64,000 nucleotides of DNA from Collinsella aerofaciens (lineage in GTDB: Bacteria; Actinomycetota; Coriobacteriia; Coriobacteriales; Coriobacteriaceae): positions 1 through 64,000 of the forward strand of contig NZ_JAHONA010000002.1 in the NCBI RefSeq assembly GCF_019131995.1, in the 5' to 3' direction. Of the stretch, positions 1-9,600 are shown one piece after another. The notes below the pieces were generated by a model. The model was not told the origin of the DNA. It made no database searches and worked only from the letters and a program-made list of their open reading frames with translations. The stretch's first letter is position 1. Every line of letters begins with the position of its first letter. A program made the position numbers and the translations under genes.

Positions 1-2
1 TC

Positions 3-416
3 GACACCCTGACGGCCTTCAGGCTCGCAGCCGAGGCGGGCTCCTTCACGAGGTTCCGGACGGCCCCGGCCTTCGCGAGCTGGTGCGGGCTGGTCCCGTC
101 GGAGCGCTCGAGCGGCGAGACCGAGCGGCGCGGCGGGATAACCAAGACGGGCAACCGGCTCGCCAGGACGGCACTGGTGGAGTCGGCGTGGCACTACCTG
201 ACGTGCACGCCCCGCCCGAAGGCCCCGGCGCCCGGCGCGGACGTCCCCGCGGCGATTCGGGCGCGCGCCGACGACTGCACCGCCAGGCTCCACCGCCGCC
301 GCGAGGCGCTGGCCGCGGCGGGCAAGAGCGCGTGCAAGGCCAACGCCGCCGTCGCGCGCGAGCTCGCCTGCTGGGTCTGGGAGATCGGGCGCCGGGCGGA
401 GGGGACCCTCGGCTGA
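3..416 (+). CDS. IS110-family transposase, C-terminal fragment (5' end outside window)
   Basis: This is the last 137 codons of a transposase open at the window edge, ending in TGA at 414-416. It carries the C-terminal transposase_20-type domain of IS110/IS116/IS902 elements: a segment around GSFTRFRTAPAFASWCGLVP, then a GLVPSERSSGE stretch with the conserved serine region, then GGITKTGNRLARTALVESAW. Such enzymes pair an N-terminal RuvC-like DEDD domain, not visible here, with this serine-bearing domain and move circular DNA intermediates using a bridge RNA encoded in the element's noncoding end. The segment is far richer in GC than the following genes, which points to recent acquisition. The family call is firm; whether the full gene is intact cannot be judged. 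Confidence 0.85.
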   Translation, partial: DTLTAFRLAAEAGSFTRFRTAPAFASWCGLVPSERSSGETERRGGITKTGNRLARTALVESAWHYLTCTPRPKAPAPGADVPAAIRARADDCTARLHRRREALAAAGKSACKANAAVARELACWVWEIGRRAEGTLG

Positions 417-690
417 CCCCGTCGGACAACAAGCCTCCCGCCGGGAGGGCCCGCGCCTCGACGCATCGCCGGCGCGCGTTCACGAGCCCTTTTTGGGCAG
501 CCCAAGGGCCGCGCCCGTGAACAAGACTGGTTTCGGACGAGCGCGCCGGACGGAGAATCGAAATGCGGTGGGGTGCGCGGACATACCGGGCTGACCGCCG
601 GCAGCGCGCCCGCAAGAGCCCGCGGATATTAGCTTGCCAGGCAAGCGTCGACTAAACGTGCAGCGTGCGCGGGCCCTCCCGACGGGAAAC
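417..690. mobile_element. Noncoding flank of the IS110-like element with a spaced inverted repeat
   Basis: No credible gene is seen here. The DNA stays very GC-rich until about 690 and holds a perfect 14-bp inverted repeat, GGGAGGGCCCGCGC at 443-456 and its complement at 667-680. In IS1111-type members of the IS110 family the guide RNA lies in the noncoding DNA after the transposase, so this stretch could be the element's right end. The exact end of the element is not visible. Confidence 0.45.
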
Positions 691-717
691 GAAAAAGCCC
701 GGTTTAAAACCGGGCTC
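691..717 (-). terminator. Intrinsic terminator for the BIg2 surface-protein gene
   Basis: Read on the minus strand, a self-complementary AGCCCGGTTTTAAACCGGGCT hairpin (696-716) is followed by a run of five T. It lies about 160 bp beyond the stop of the leftward gene at 879. Confidence 0.8.
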
Positions 718-825
718 GAACAAACACGCCTATTGACAATGGCTTTCTCATATTAGATGGGCAAGGCGCCAATGGTCGAAATGCAACCGCAAGCGGTCGA
801 ATTAGGTTAACCCTACTCGAAGCTC

Positions 826-865
826 AGCTGCTCCAGGCGGTCGAAGACCGTATCGATGCGGGTGA
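826..865 (-). repeat. Duplicated 3' end of purB, distal copy
   Basis: Forty bases here match 4534-4573, the end of purB, at 39 of 40 positions. On the minus strand it still reads as the last PurB codons, TRIDTVFDRLEQL, followed by a different tail (SFE) and a stop. It starts 14 bp after the stop codon of the BIg2 gene, so that gene sits exactly between the two copies. Confidence 0.9.
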
Positions 866-878
866 CGAGCGGGGTACC

Positions 879-3800
879 CTAACGCTCGAAACGTTTACGC
901 ATAAGAGCGAAAGCGATCAGCGCAACGCCGGCAACGGCCATAATAAAGGCGACAGCAAGGGCCTGGTCGCCCGTATTGGCAAGCGCGCCCTTAGTAGCCT
1001 TAACAGACTTTTTGGTCACCTTAGTCGTCGTCTGCTGACTAGGCTGGGACGGCGTCACGGGCTGCGTAGGCTGAACCGGCTCACCATTGGCCTCCTCGCC
1101 CGTCACCACGTACGTCGAGAAGTGGCTCGTGCGGAAGCAGAGGTAGTCGCCCTCGGTCCACGTATCCATAGCCTGAGTGGAACCATCCTCGGCAACGTAG
1201 AGCACCTTGAGGTTGGTGAGCGCCTTCATGGCGGCAGTCATCTTGACACGGACGATGAAGGACATGCCTTCGTAGTCCTCGATAACCTCGCCGTCCTTGA
1301 GAAGCTTGATATCGAGCTTATCGGCAACCTTGGTAGCCCCCTGCTCAAGGCCGGAAATCGTAGCATTGGCGGCATCGGTAAGATCCGTCGGTTCCTCGAC
1401 CACAAGAGAGATGCTGTTGTTCTGGGCAATGCCGGCAGCGACATTGTTCTCGGCGCTTACGCTAACGTCCGTTCCGTTGCTACCCGCAACGCCTGCAATG
1501 GTCTTTGCCGCTACGGTAACGGCGCAGGTCGCGGTTTTGTCGCCACAGGTGGCGGTAATCGTGGCGGTACCGGCCTTAAGCGGCGTCACGACGCCGTCTT
1601 TGACCGTGGCGATCGACGAGTCGCTGGAGGTCCAGCTCACCGTCGTATCGTCTGCATCGGCAGGACTCACCGTTGCGGAGAGCTTTGTGGAGGCATCACC
1701 GACGGTAAAGGACAGGCTCGTCTTGTTGAGTTCAGCCTTTTGGGCGGGATTGGTCACGGTCACCGAAACGGTCTGGGAGAGCGACCCTGCAGTGATGACA
1801 AATGAACCAGAACCGGTCTTGAGGGCGGTAACGGTGTAGGAGCCATCACCGTTGTCGACAACCTTAAACGCCTTCGAAGCGCCCGTGTCATCCAGAGCAA
1901 GATTGGTCTCGTCGACCTCACCCGCAAGGGTTCCAGCAAGAGAAACCTTCACGGTGCCCTCTTCGCCCTTCTTGAGGCCGAGGACGCTCTGGTCGACCGT
2001 AAGGTTCGTTGCGGGATTAGAGACGGTCACCGCGCAATCCTGAGAATAGGTGCCGTCTTCAGTCGAAACGGTGATGGTTGCGGCGCCCTTGGAGACAGCC
2101 GCCACCTTTCCGGTTTGATCGACTGTAGCGACACTTTCGTTGCTGGACTTCCAGACAATCGTCTGGTTAGCCTCCGCGGGAACGACCGCCGCCTTAAGCT
2201 GCTCGGTTGCAGCGCCCACAAGCACGACCTTCTGCTTATCGAGCGTGATGCCCGTAGCAGGCTGAATAACCGTCACCTTGCACGTGGCGCTATGCTCTCC
2301 GTCCTCAGTGGTGACGGTAATCGTAGCAACACCTGCCTTGACCGGGGTCACGACGCCGTCTGCAACCGTGGCGACCGTAGGATCGCTCGACGACCAGGAC
2401 AAGTTCTTGTTCGTTGCATTATCGGGCTCAACCGCTGCGGTCAACGTCGAGGGCTCACCGCCCACAGCAAGCTTAAGGTTTGAAGCGCTGAGCTTGACGC
2501 CCGACACCTTTACAACCGGAGTGGTTACCGTAATCGCATCCGTGGTTGCAGAGACCCCATCAACCGTTGCCGTGATCGTGGCATCACCGTCACCGACAGC
2601 GGTAACAAGACCGTTAGCGTCGACGGTAAGGACGCTCTCGTTGGAAGAGGACCAAACAACTTGGCTGGCCTTGTCATCAGGGGAGACCTTTGCCTTCAGC
2701 TGCTGAGTCGTGCCTTTATCCATGGAGGTTGAGTAGCTGTCCGCAATGGAAACCGCAGTCTTTACAGGCTCCTCGCCAGGCTTGACAACATGAACGGTCA
2801 TCGTGTCGCAGAGACGACCACCCAAGTACATTGAAACCGTTGCATCGCCGTAACTATGAGGCACTAAATACCCCAAGTAACTGCCACCACTAAACATCGG
2901 TCCTTTTACCTCGAGGACATCCGGATTATCTGAAGTGAAAGAATACTTTGCGCCGGCATAGGAGTCCATCAATTCCTCAGCGCTTTTACTCAGCACGCCC
3001 TTTGGATATTCAAACCCCCTGTCACATTCCAGCCAAAGCCAATCTTTGGATATACTATCTGAACTGACCTCACAGGGAAATGTATAATCACTCGACACAA
3101 ACTTAGCCTTCGAAAGGCTCACTTCCGCAGGGTCGACAACCTCTATCTCAAAGGGATGGTCATTGCCAAGGCCATCACGAGCATGAGCCTTAACGGTGCC
3201 AGGCTTTATTGCCTTAAACGAGTTTTCACCATCGATAAGCTCAACGACATCGTTGCTTTCCAGAGAATAGGTTACAGCGCCAAAGTCCGCACCCCAATGT
3301 GCGCGCTGGCATGCCTTCAGTACTTCATTTGGAGAAACGTTGAGAATGGCAGTCAGATAATAGCTGTCCCCAACCAGCATCTTTTGCTTTTTGTTCCCAC
3401 GCTCATTGAATCCGGGCTCCTGATTCTCGGTTACAACATCACATAGCTTCTTCGTCTCAACTTCACCGTTGCAATAGTCGACAAGAACCTTGGCCTCTTT
3501 AGCATCTTTCGACAACGCCTCGAGTTGCAAAGAAGCGCTTAGCTCGGAAGTTCCATATGATGAATAATTCGAATTCACCCTTGCCTGGACTTTGGAATCC
3601 TTTGAGGGGTCTTCCTTAATAACAAAATATGTGGCCGCACGGCTCTCGTCCACGGGACGAACGTCAACTCTCCCCTCTAGTAATGCATAATGCGTGTTCC
3701 CGCATTTTTGCGGACAATCATCCGTGTAACCCAGCGTTGCGGTGTTTGTTGTCGCACCAGATTGGTCGTAAGAAACGAAACTGACCTTAATTGGATTGAC

Positions 3801-4229
3801 TTTAGCCACACTTTTAATCTTAAGAGAACCGTTTAAACTCTCGTCGGTCTTGCTCTTCAGGGTTATAGTCGTTGTGCCAACTTTGGTGGGGCTAATTGTC
3901 AATACCCAACTATGTGACTCATAACTTACCTTAGCGATATCCTCGTCAGACGATGTGATATCGATATCGCTAGGGTCAATGTGCGCCCATTCGTGATTTT
4001 TATTAAAAAAGGAAAGCCTTCCTTTCACCGTCTGTCCAACAGCGACATCAAATTCTGACCACACATCGCCTGTAGACGAATCGTATGGGAGAAACGATGC
4101 ACCCATGGAACCGTCCTGCGACTCCAGCATGACAGCATCCGCATGCGGAGCGGCCACCGTCAGCCCAAACGTTGCCGCCGTTAAAGCAACACAGATGCCT
4201 GTGGCTATCCTCCAAAACCCTTTTCTCAT
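879..4229 (-). CDS. Secreted, sortase-anchored surface protein with BIg2 (Ig-like) repeats
   Basis: About 1116 residues. The chosen ATG gives a signal peptide, MRKGFWRIATGICVALTAAT, ending near an AxA site (HADA). The start is uncertain: the AGGGGA before it is too close for a normal ribosome site, and an in-frame GTG lies 45 bases upstream. The N-terminal 470 residues have no recognised fold. The second half holds several bacterial Ig-like group 2 domains, seen from repeats such as WSSSNESVLTV and ITVTTEDG. The C terminus is a sorting signal: LANTG at 1083-1087, a hydrophobic helix, then RKRFER. BIg2 proteins usually bind host or neighbour surfaces; the ligand is unknown. A 40-bp duplication of the purB end flanks the gene, suggesting it arrived as an insertion. 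Confidence 0.85.
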   Translation of the reverse strand: MRKGFWRIATGICVALTAATFGLTVAAPHADAVMLESQDGSMGASFLPYDSSTGDVWSEFDVAVGQTVKGRLSFFNKNHEWAHIDPSDIDITSSDEDIAKVSYESHSWVLTISPTKVGTTTITLKSKTDESLNGSLKIKSVAKVNPIKVSFVSYDQSGATTNTATLGYTDDCPQKCGNTHYALLEGRVDVRPVDESRAATYFVIKEDPSKDSKVQARVNSNYSSYGTSELSASLQLEALSKDAKEAKVLVDYCNGEVETKKLCDVVTENQEPGFNERGNKKQKMLVGDSYYLTAILNVSPNEVLKACQRAHWGADFGAVTYSLESNDVVELIDGENSFKAIKPGTVKAHARDGLGNDHPFEIEVVDPAEVSLSKAKFVSSDYTFPCEVSSDSISKDWLWLECDRGFEYPKGVLSKSAEELMDSYAGAKYSFTSDNPDVLEVKGPMFSGGSYLGYLVPHSYGDATVSMYLGGRLCDTMTVHVVKPGEEPVKTAVSIADSYSTSMDKGTTQQLKAKVSPDDKASQVVWSSSNESVLTVDANGLVTAVGDGDATITATVDGVSATTDAITVTTPVVKVSGVKLSASNLKLAVGGEPSTLTAAVEPDNATNKNLSWSSSDPTVATVADGVVTPVKAGVATITVTTEDGEHSATCKVTVIQPATGITLDKQKVVLVGAATEQLKAAVVPAEANQTIVWKSSNESVATVDQTGKVAAVSKGAATITVSTEDGTYSQDCAVTVSNPATNLTVDQSVLGLKKGEEGTVKVSLAGTLAGEVDETNLALDDTGASKAFKVVDNGDGSYTVTALKTGSGSFVITAGSLSQTVSVTVTNPAQKAELNKTSLSFTVGDASTKLSATVSPADADDTTVSWTSSDSSIATVKDGVVTPLKAGTATITATCGDKTATCAVTVAAKTIAGVAGSNGTDVSVSAENNVAAGIAQNNSISLVVEEPTDLTDAANATISGLEQGATKVADKLDIKLLKDGEVIEDYEGMSFIVRVKMTAAMKALTNLKVLYVAEDGSTQAMDTWTEGDYLCFRTSHFSTYVVTGEEANGEPVQPTQPVTPSQPSQQTTTKVTKKSVKATKGALANTGDQALAVAFIMAVAGVALIAFALMRKRFER

Positions 4230-4414
4230 TCCCCTAAGTCCAATCTCTCGTGAAAAAACGCAGCATTCTCCCACACCTTAAAATTGGCTTAAGGATACCC
4301 CCCCCCCGACAGTTACCGGCAAGGTAATGTTTGTCAGATGTCTCAAATTATCGGCAAGCAGCACAGTTGACGCGCATATATCGCTGACGTCCAGCTTTCT
4401 AGGTGCGCTCATGC

Positions 4415-4454
4415 ACAAGCCCCGCTGGCAGAGCGAGCTGCGAGCGGGGCTTGT
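4415..4454. terminator. Perfect 12-bp stem-loop in the purB-BIg2 gap
   Basis: ACAAGCCCCGCT (4415-4426) pairs with AGCGGGGCTTGT (4443-4454) around a 16-base loop. It lies just after purB on the minus strand and could end purB transcription, but no T-run follows. The rest of 4230-4523 holds only a run of nine C near 4300 and no gene. Confidence 0.5.
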
Positions 4455-4523
4455 GTTGGAAAGTCGCACTCGAACGAGGGCCGCGGAGAATTGATCGATT
4501 TGACTACCTCCCCGATCGGTCAA

Positions 4524-5867
4524 TTAGAACTCGAGCTGCTCCAGGCGGTCGAAGACCGTGTCGATGCGGGTGAGGAAGTCCCACGGATCAAAGATCTCGT
4601 CGAGTTTTTCCTGGCTGACGGTGCAGCGCGGATCGGCCTCGAGACGCTCCTTAAAGGTGAGGCCAGAGACACAATCCTGCACCTCGTGCCAGGTGGCCAT
4701 GGCATTTTCCTGCACGATAGCGTAGGCGTCCTCGCGGGTGATGCCCGTGTCGACGAGGGCAAGCAGCACCTTAGAGGAGAAGATGAGGCCGCGGGTCTTG
4801 TTGAGGTTGGCCATCATGCGGGCCGGATACAGCTGCAGGCCGTCGATAACGCGAATGAGGCACTGGAACATGTGGTCGAGCGCGATGAAGCTATCGGCCT
4901 GGGCGACACGCTCGGCGGAAGAGTGCGAAATGTCGCGCTCGTGCCACAGGGCAACGTTGTCAAAGGCGACCTGAGCGTTGGACTTCACGACGCGCGACAG
5001 GCCGCAGACCTTCTCCATGGTGATGGGGTTGCGCTTGTGCGGCATGGCGGAGCTGCCCTTTTGACCCTTGCGGAACGGCTCCTCGGCCTCGAGCGTATCG
5101 GTCTTCTGCAGGTTGCGGACCTCGGTCGCGATGCGCTCGCAGGTGGCCGCTGTAGTGGCAAGCACGCCGGCAAGGTAGGCGTGGTGATCGCGGCTGATGA
5201 CCTGCGTGGACAGGGGATCGTGGACCAGGCCCAGGTGCTCGCAGACGTACTCCTCGACGAACGGCTCGATGGAGCTGTACGTGCCGACAGCGCCCGAGAT
5301 AGCACCGAAGGCAACATTCTTGCGGGCGTCCTCAAGACGATCCAGATCGCGCTTGAGCTCCCAGGCCCAAGAGCCAAACTTCATGCCGAAGGTCATCGGC
5401 TCGGCATGGATGCCATGAGTACGGCCGGCGCAGAGCGTGTTGCGCTCCTCAAAGGCGCGACGCTTGCAGATCTCGCCGAGTTTTTTGACGTCCTCGATGA
5501 TCAGGTCGCAGGCCTGGGTGAGCTGGTAGCACAGGGCCGTGTCGCCCAGATCGGAGCTGGTCATGCCATAGTGAACCCAGCGGCTGGGCTTGGGGTCGCC
5601 CTCGGGAACATCGGCATCGATGTACTCCTTCATGTTGGTCAGGAAGGCAATGACGTCGTGGCGCGTGACTTCCTCGATCTCATCGACCTTCGCCTTCTCA
5701 AAGTTGGCATGGTCGCGGATCCACTGGGCCTCGTCTTTGGAAATACCGATCTTGCCGAGCTCCGCCTGGGCCTCGCAGGCCAAGACCTCGATCTCCTGCC
5801 AAATGGCGTACTTGTTCTCGAGGGAGAAAATGTGTCCCATCTCCGGGCGGGTATAGCGATCGATCAT
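4524..5867 (-). CDS. purB: Adenylosuccinate lyase
   Basis: 447 residues, a normal length. It cleaves succinyl-AICAR and adenylosuccinate, releasing fumarate, in purine and AMP synthesis. The fumarase/aspartase superfamily signature loop is present as GSSAMPHKRNPITMEK, with the catalytic serine in SSAMPHKRNP. The start MIDRYTRPEM is chosen because AAAAGGAG sits six bases before its ATG; an upstream in-frame extension of 22 residues has no ribosome site. purA, which makes its substrate adenylosuccinate, is in the same window at 49.1 kb. The last 40 bases or so of the coding sequence are duplicated at 826-865 beyond the adhesin gene. Confidence 0.97.
   Translation of the reverse strand: MIDRYTRPEMGHIFSLENKYAIWQEIEVLACEAQAELGKIGISKDEAQWIRDHANFEKAKVDEIEEVTRHDVIAFLTNMKEYIDADVPEGDPKPSRWVHYGMTSSDLGDTALCYQLTQACDLIIEDVKKLGEICKRRAFEERNTLCAGRTHGIHAEPMTFGMKFGSWAWELKRDLDRLEDARKNVAFGAISGAVGTYSSIEPFVEEYVCEHLGLVHDPLSTQVISRDHHAYLAGVLATTAATCERIATEVRNLQKTDTLEAEEPFRKGQKGSSAMPHKRNPITMEKVCGLSRVVKSNAQVAFDNVALWHERDISHSSAERVAQADSFIALDHMFQCLIRVIDGLQLYPARMMANLNKTRGLIFSSKVLLALVDTGITREDAYAIVQENAMATWHEVQDCVSGLTFKERLEADPRCTVSQEKLDEIFDPWDFLTRIDTVFDRLEQLEF
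4534..4573 (-). repeat. Duplicated 3' end of purB, copy inside purB
   Basis: This is the in-gene partner of the 826-865 repeat, differing by one base. The pattern, a repeated gene 3' end on either side of foreign DNA, resembles an attachment-site duplication, although no integrase lies between the copies. Confidence 0.9.
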
Positions 5868-5970
5868 AGCGGCTCCTTTTTGGTTATTGGCACGTTGGTC
5901 GTAACCCATCCATTGTACCGTGCGCAGGTGCAAGTATGGGCAGCAGGCATTAACCTAACATTTTGGAATT

Positions 5971-6021
5971 GGAGCGAGCAACGGGACATCCGCGTATTTG
6001 CTTCGCAAATCCGCACCGGCT
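5971..6021. repeat. 51-bp repeat A, beginning like a tRNA 3' end
   Basis: This copy matches 6102-6152 at 48 of 51 positions. Both begin with a sequence almost identical to the 3' end of the tRNA-Gly at 6293 (GGAGCGRRCAACGGGAC type) and then run into a mini-hairpin, ATTTGC-TTC-GCAAAT. I read it as tRNA-derived debris. Confidence 0.7.
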
Positions 6022-6101
6022 GCGGTCGATCCCCTCGGATTCACGGTGACGATGGGGAAGACTTTGTTGAATTGACCGTCCCGAGGTCTTCTGTGCTCCA
6101 T

Positions 6102-6152
6102 GGAGCGGACAACGGGACGTCCGCGTATTTGCTTCGCAAATCCGCACCGGCT
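6102..6152. repeat. 51-bp repeat B, beginning like a tRNA 3' end
   Basis: Second copy of the 5971-6021 repeat. After it come further short hairpins (GGCGCC-TGTC-GGCGCC; AAACGC-TTC-GCGTTT) and, near 6222-6240 on the plus strand, a T-arm-like GCGGGTTCGAGTCCCGG. No gene is seen in 5868-6292. Confidence 0.7.
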
Positions 6153-6248
6153 TCAGGCGCCTGTCGGCGCCTTCGCCTGCTCGCTACAAACGCTTCGCGT
6201 TTGCTTAACGCTCGCACCCTGGCGGGTTCGAGTCCCGGCGCTTGGTAG

Positions 6249-6279
6249 TAAAAAGCACGGCAACGTAACGCTGCCGTGC
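6249..6279 (-). terminator. Terminator after tRNA-Gly (possibly bidirectional)
   Basis: GCACGGCA (6255-6262) pairs with TGCCGTGC (6272-6279). On the minus strand a T-run follows (6249-6254), directly after tRNA-Gly. A second T-run on the plus side (6286-6290) could let it work both ways. Confidence 0.8.
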
Positions 6280-6292
6280 TTGTGCTTTTTAC

Positions 6293-6367
6293 TGGAGCGG
6301 GCAACGGGACTCGAACCCGCGAGTGTCAGCTTGGGAAGCTGATGCCTTACCACTTGGCGATGCCCGC
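6293..6367 (-). tRNA. tRNA-Gly (anticodon CCC), CCA encoded
   Basis: The acceptor stem GCGGGCA pairs with TGCCCGC. The anticodon stem TCAGC/GCTGA encloses loop TTCCCAA, giving anticodon CCC. The T-arm carries GGTTCGAGTCC, and CCA is encoded at 6293-6295. Confidence 0.95.
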
Positions 6368-6380
6368 ATATGTGGGGGAT

Positions 6381-6410
6381 AGTATAACGCGGTTGTCTTG
6401 TTCGATACAA
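6381..6410 (-). promoter_or_regulatory. Promoter of tRNA-Gly
   Basis: On the minus strand a -35 box TTGTAT (6405-6410) and a -10 box TATACT (6381-6386) are separated by 18 bp and end 13 bp before the tRNA 5' end. In the following 6411-6664 I see no gene; it should hold the promoter of the rightward adhesin gene. Confidence 0.7.
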
Positions 6411-6664
6411 GGGTGGCGATGCTTGTTTTAGCTATGGAGATTCGTTTGAAAATCGCGTCAATTGTGGAGATGAGGACCTTTGACCTCCTGTTCTCCTTAT
6501 CTTCTACCTGCGCTTTTGCTTGATTGTTGTATTTGAGCTCAATTTGTCAGGAATTGGGCAAGCTTTTGGTCAGGCTCCGGTACTTACCCGCATGAACCTC
6601 GGGGGTAGCCTCATCCTACGCGTCGCAGCCTCCCCGTGCGGCGCACGAGGGATAAGGAGCAGCC

Positions 6665-9600
6665 ATGTCCAACGCACCCACGCACTCTGTCCACAGCGCA
6701 ATCGCAACGGGTCCGCTGCTCCTGCTCCTCTTCCTGCTTTTCGGCTGCCTGGCACCGGGAGCCGCATTTGCCGTCGATGGCTACGACCAGCTCGGCTTCC
6801 GCACTATTAGCGATGATTGTGGGCCCTTCTTCATCGGCAAGTATGAAGCTCAAGACACCTCGATTGCCTACTGCATGAACCAGGAGCGCCCCGGCCCCAC
6901 CAAACCGGGCGGCCCATGGCTCAACTTTGATCAAGGCTGGGTGTGGCTCGACGACGAGTTCGCGGCAATCGTTTGTCACGGATATCCCACCACCACGTCG
7001 TTTGGCGGTTACCATCTTTCACCCGATCGCGCCCGCGCCGCCACCCAGCTTGCCGTATGGATGCTCAACGGCACTACCCATGTCGACGGCACCTACTCCT
7101 ACACGACCGCTCAGGGTAAAACCAAGAGCGGACACTTTACCGCCGACAATGAAGTCGTGGCGGCTGCGCGGTGGCTCCACGACAGCGCAAAATCAGGAAG
7201 CATCGAAGCCGCTCCGCACCGCGCGCGACGCTATCTAGGGGCCGTATCGGGCGGCAGCAAACGTCAAGACATGCTCTATGTACTGCCGGCGGTCTCTGTT
7301 TCCTTCCAAAAGCAGTCTGCTAACACCGTTATTACCAGCGGAAACAATACCTATCAGTTTACCGGGGCAACATTCGATATTTTTGAGAGCGCCAGCGGCG
7401 CGCGTGTCGGCACCATCAAGATGGACAGCAACGGTCGAGCGCAAGCAACACTTCTGCCCAACACGGCATACTACCTAGTTGAAACGAAGGCGCCGGCCGG
7501 CTATGTCCCCCGCCACGATCGTATTGCCTTTACCACGGGGAATGACGGCGGGCGGGTCGCCATTGATGAACAGCCCGGCACCATCAATCTGCGTATCGTA
7601 AAACTCGATGCCGCGACGAATGCCGGCCCCCAGGTGGGATCTTCACTCGCAGGAGCAGAGTTCACGTGTGTGTCGCAATCAACCCCTGGATGGGCACAAA
7701 TCCTCACGACCGACGAAAGCGGTCGGGCCACCCTCGCCGATGTCCCCTTAGGAACCTTTACCATCTACGAATCAAAAACCCCCGAGGGCTACCTGCCATC
7801 CAACGACAGCTGGACCTATACCGTTGGAGCCGACCAGCTCGGCGATTCAGGCGTGGTCGAGATCGAATCTCGCGTTTCCGATATCCCCATTGCGTTTAAC
7901 CTTGAGATTTCCAAATTCAAGGATTACGGCAATAGCGACCAATCCGGCCTGGAGCAGCCGGCGGAAGGTGTTGTCTTTGAGGTTGTCAGCAACAGCTCTC
8001 AGCAGGTTGTTGGCACACTGACCACAAACGTCTATGGCTTTGCCTCCACCAAAGATCAGCCCGAAGCATGGTTCGGCGCAGGCAAGCGACCCGCCGGTGT
8101 CCACGGAGCCGTCCCATACGACCGTGCCGGCTACACGGTTCGCGAGGTTCCGGAAACCGTCCCCGAGGGTTTTAAACGTGCAGGGGAATGGACCGTCGGG
8201 GCCAATCAGATTTCCAACGGCGCCGAGCTTCAATATATCGTGGACAACCATGCTCTGTCGACGCATCTCCAGATTGTAAAACGCGATGCCCAAACAGGCG
8301 CTTCTGTTCCACTAGCCGGATTCACCTTCCAACTACTCGACAGCAATCACGAATCTGTCTCACAAACTTGCTGGTATCCAACACATAACGTAATGGACAC
8401 CTTTACGACTGACGCGACCGGGACCGTCACACTGCCCGAATCGCTCGTGCCGGGCACCTATTATGTACGCGAAACCTCGGCCAAAGAGCCCTATCTTGTC
8501 GGCGAGGAGATCGAGGTAAACATACCCTCCGACATGAACCTAACACCCGTTGCAATCGCCTCGTATTATGACCACGCCGCGACCGGAAACATCAGGATCG
8601 TTAAAACCGATGCCATAGACGGCAGCAGCCTCGCGGGCGCCGTCTTTGAGATCCGTGCCTCGAGTGATATCGTGCGCCCCGACGGTAGCATTGCCGCGCT
8701 CGACGGTGAGACTGTCGCTACCATCACGACGGATGAAACTGGAGAAGCACGCGCGGACAACCTCCCGCTGGGACTTGGCACCGCACGCTACGAGGTTGTC
8801 GAGACTCAAGCGCCGGCAGGCTTCTTGCTCGATCGGACAACCCATATTGTCGACCTTACTTATGCCGACCAGAAAACACCCGTTGTAGAAGCACGGCTTA
8901 ACGTATCCGACGATTACACCAAGGTTGATATCTCCAAGGTCGATGCAAGCGGTGAGCAGGAAGTGGAAGGCGCACAACTCACCTTATATGGTCCCGATAA
9001 AACCGAAATAGACTCCTGGACCTCATCCGACAAGCCACACCGCGTCGAACATCTTGCACCCGGCACCTACTCGTTGCGCGAAATGATGTCTCCGCGGACC
9101 TATGACCTTGCCGAGGAAATAACGTTTGAAATAAAGGATACGGGAGAAGTCCAATCCGTCGCGATGAAGGATGCGCCCATCGAGATCAAGGGACAGGTCG
9201 ACAAGCGTCAGGAACTTGTCCAACCTATCGAAAAGGGCCTGTTGGCTAACGGCGATGGTAAAAATCGCGCCGCGACGCAAACTAATACGGATGGACTTTT
9301 CTCCTATACCATCGACGCTCGAAACGATTCCGCTACTTGGGTTGATGAGTTTACGATTACCGATGATCTTGAGTGCGCCAAAGACGGCACGGCGAGATTC
9401 ATCTCAATCGAAACCCCCGTCGCCATCGGCGACCTCAACGGTCTGTGCAACGTGTGGTATCGCACGACGCCGTTGGACTCGACAGACGTCGATGAGCCGG
9501 CGAACGCGACACTTGACGATGGACACGAAAATCCTTGGCTTGAGTCCGACGAAGTAAAAGAGAGCCTTGGTGAGGACTGCCGCCTCGTCGATTACGACGG

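Noticed and set aside
83..520. Plus-strand frame of 145 codons overlapping the transposase
   Set aside because: It is in a different frame from the IS110 signature and is Arg/Gly-rich, as expected for shadow frames in very GC-rich DNA.
3156..3446. 96-codon plus-strand frame inside the BIg2 gene
   Set aside because: Antisense to a protein with clear repeats and a sorting signal; no ribosome site seen.
4491..6248. Long plus-strand reading frame of 585 codons across purB
   Set aside because: It is the antisense shadow of purB; the minus strand has the PurB motifs and a ribosome site.
5971..6292. CRISPR array
   Set aside because: Only two long repeats with unequal surroundings and no regular spacers; there are no cas genes in the window.
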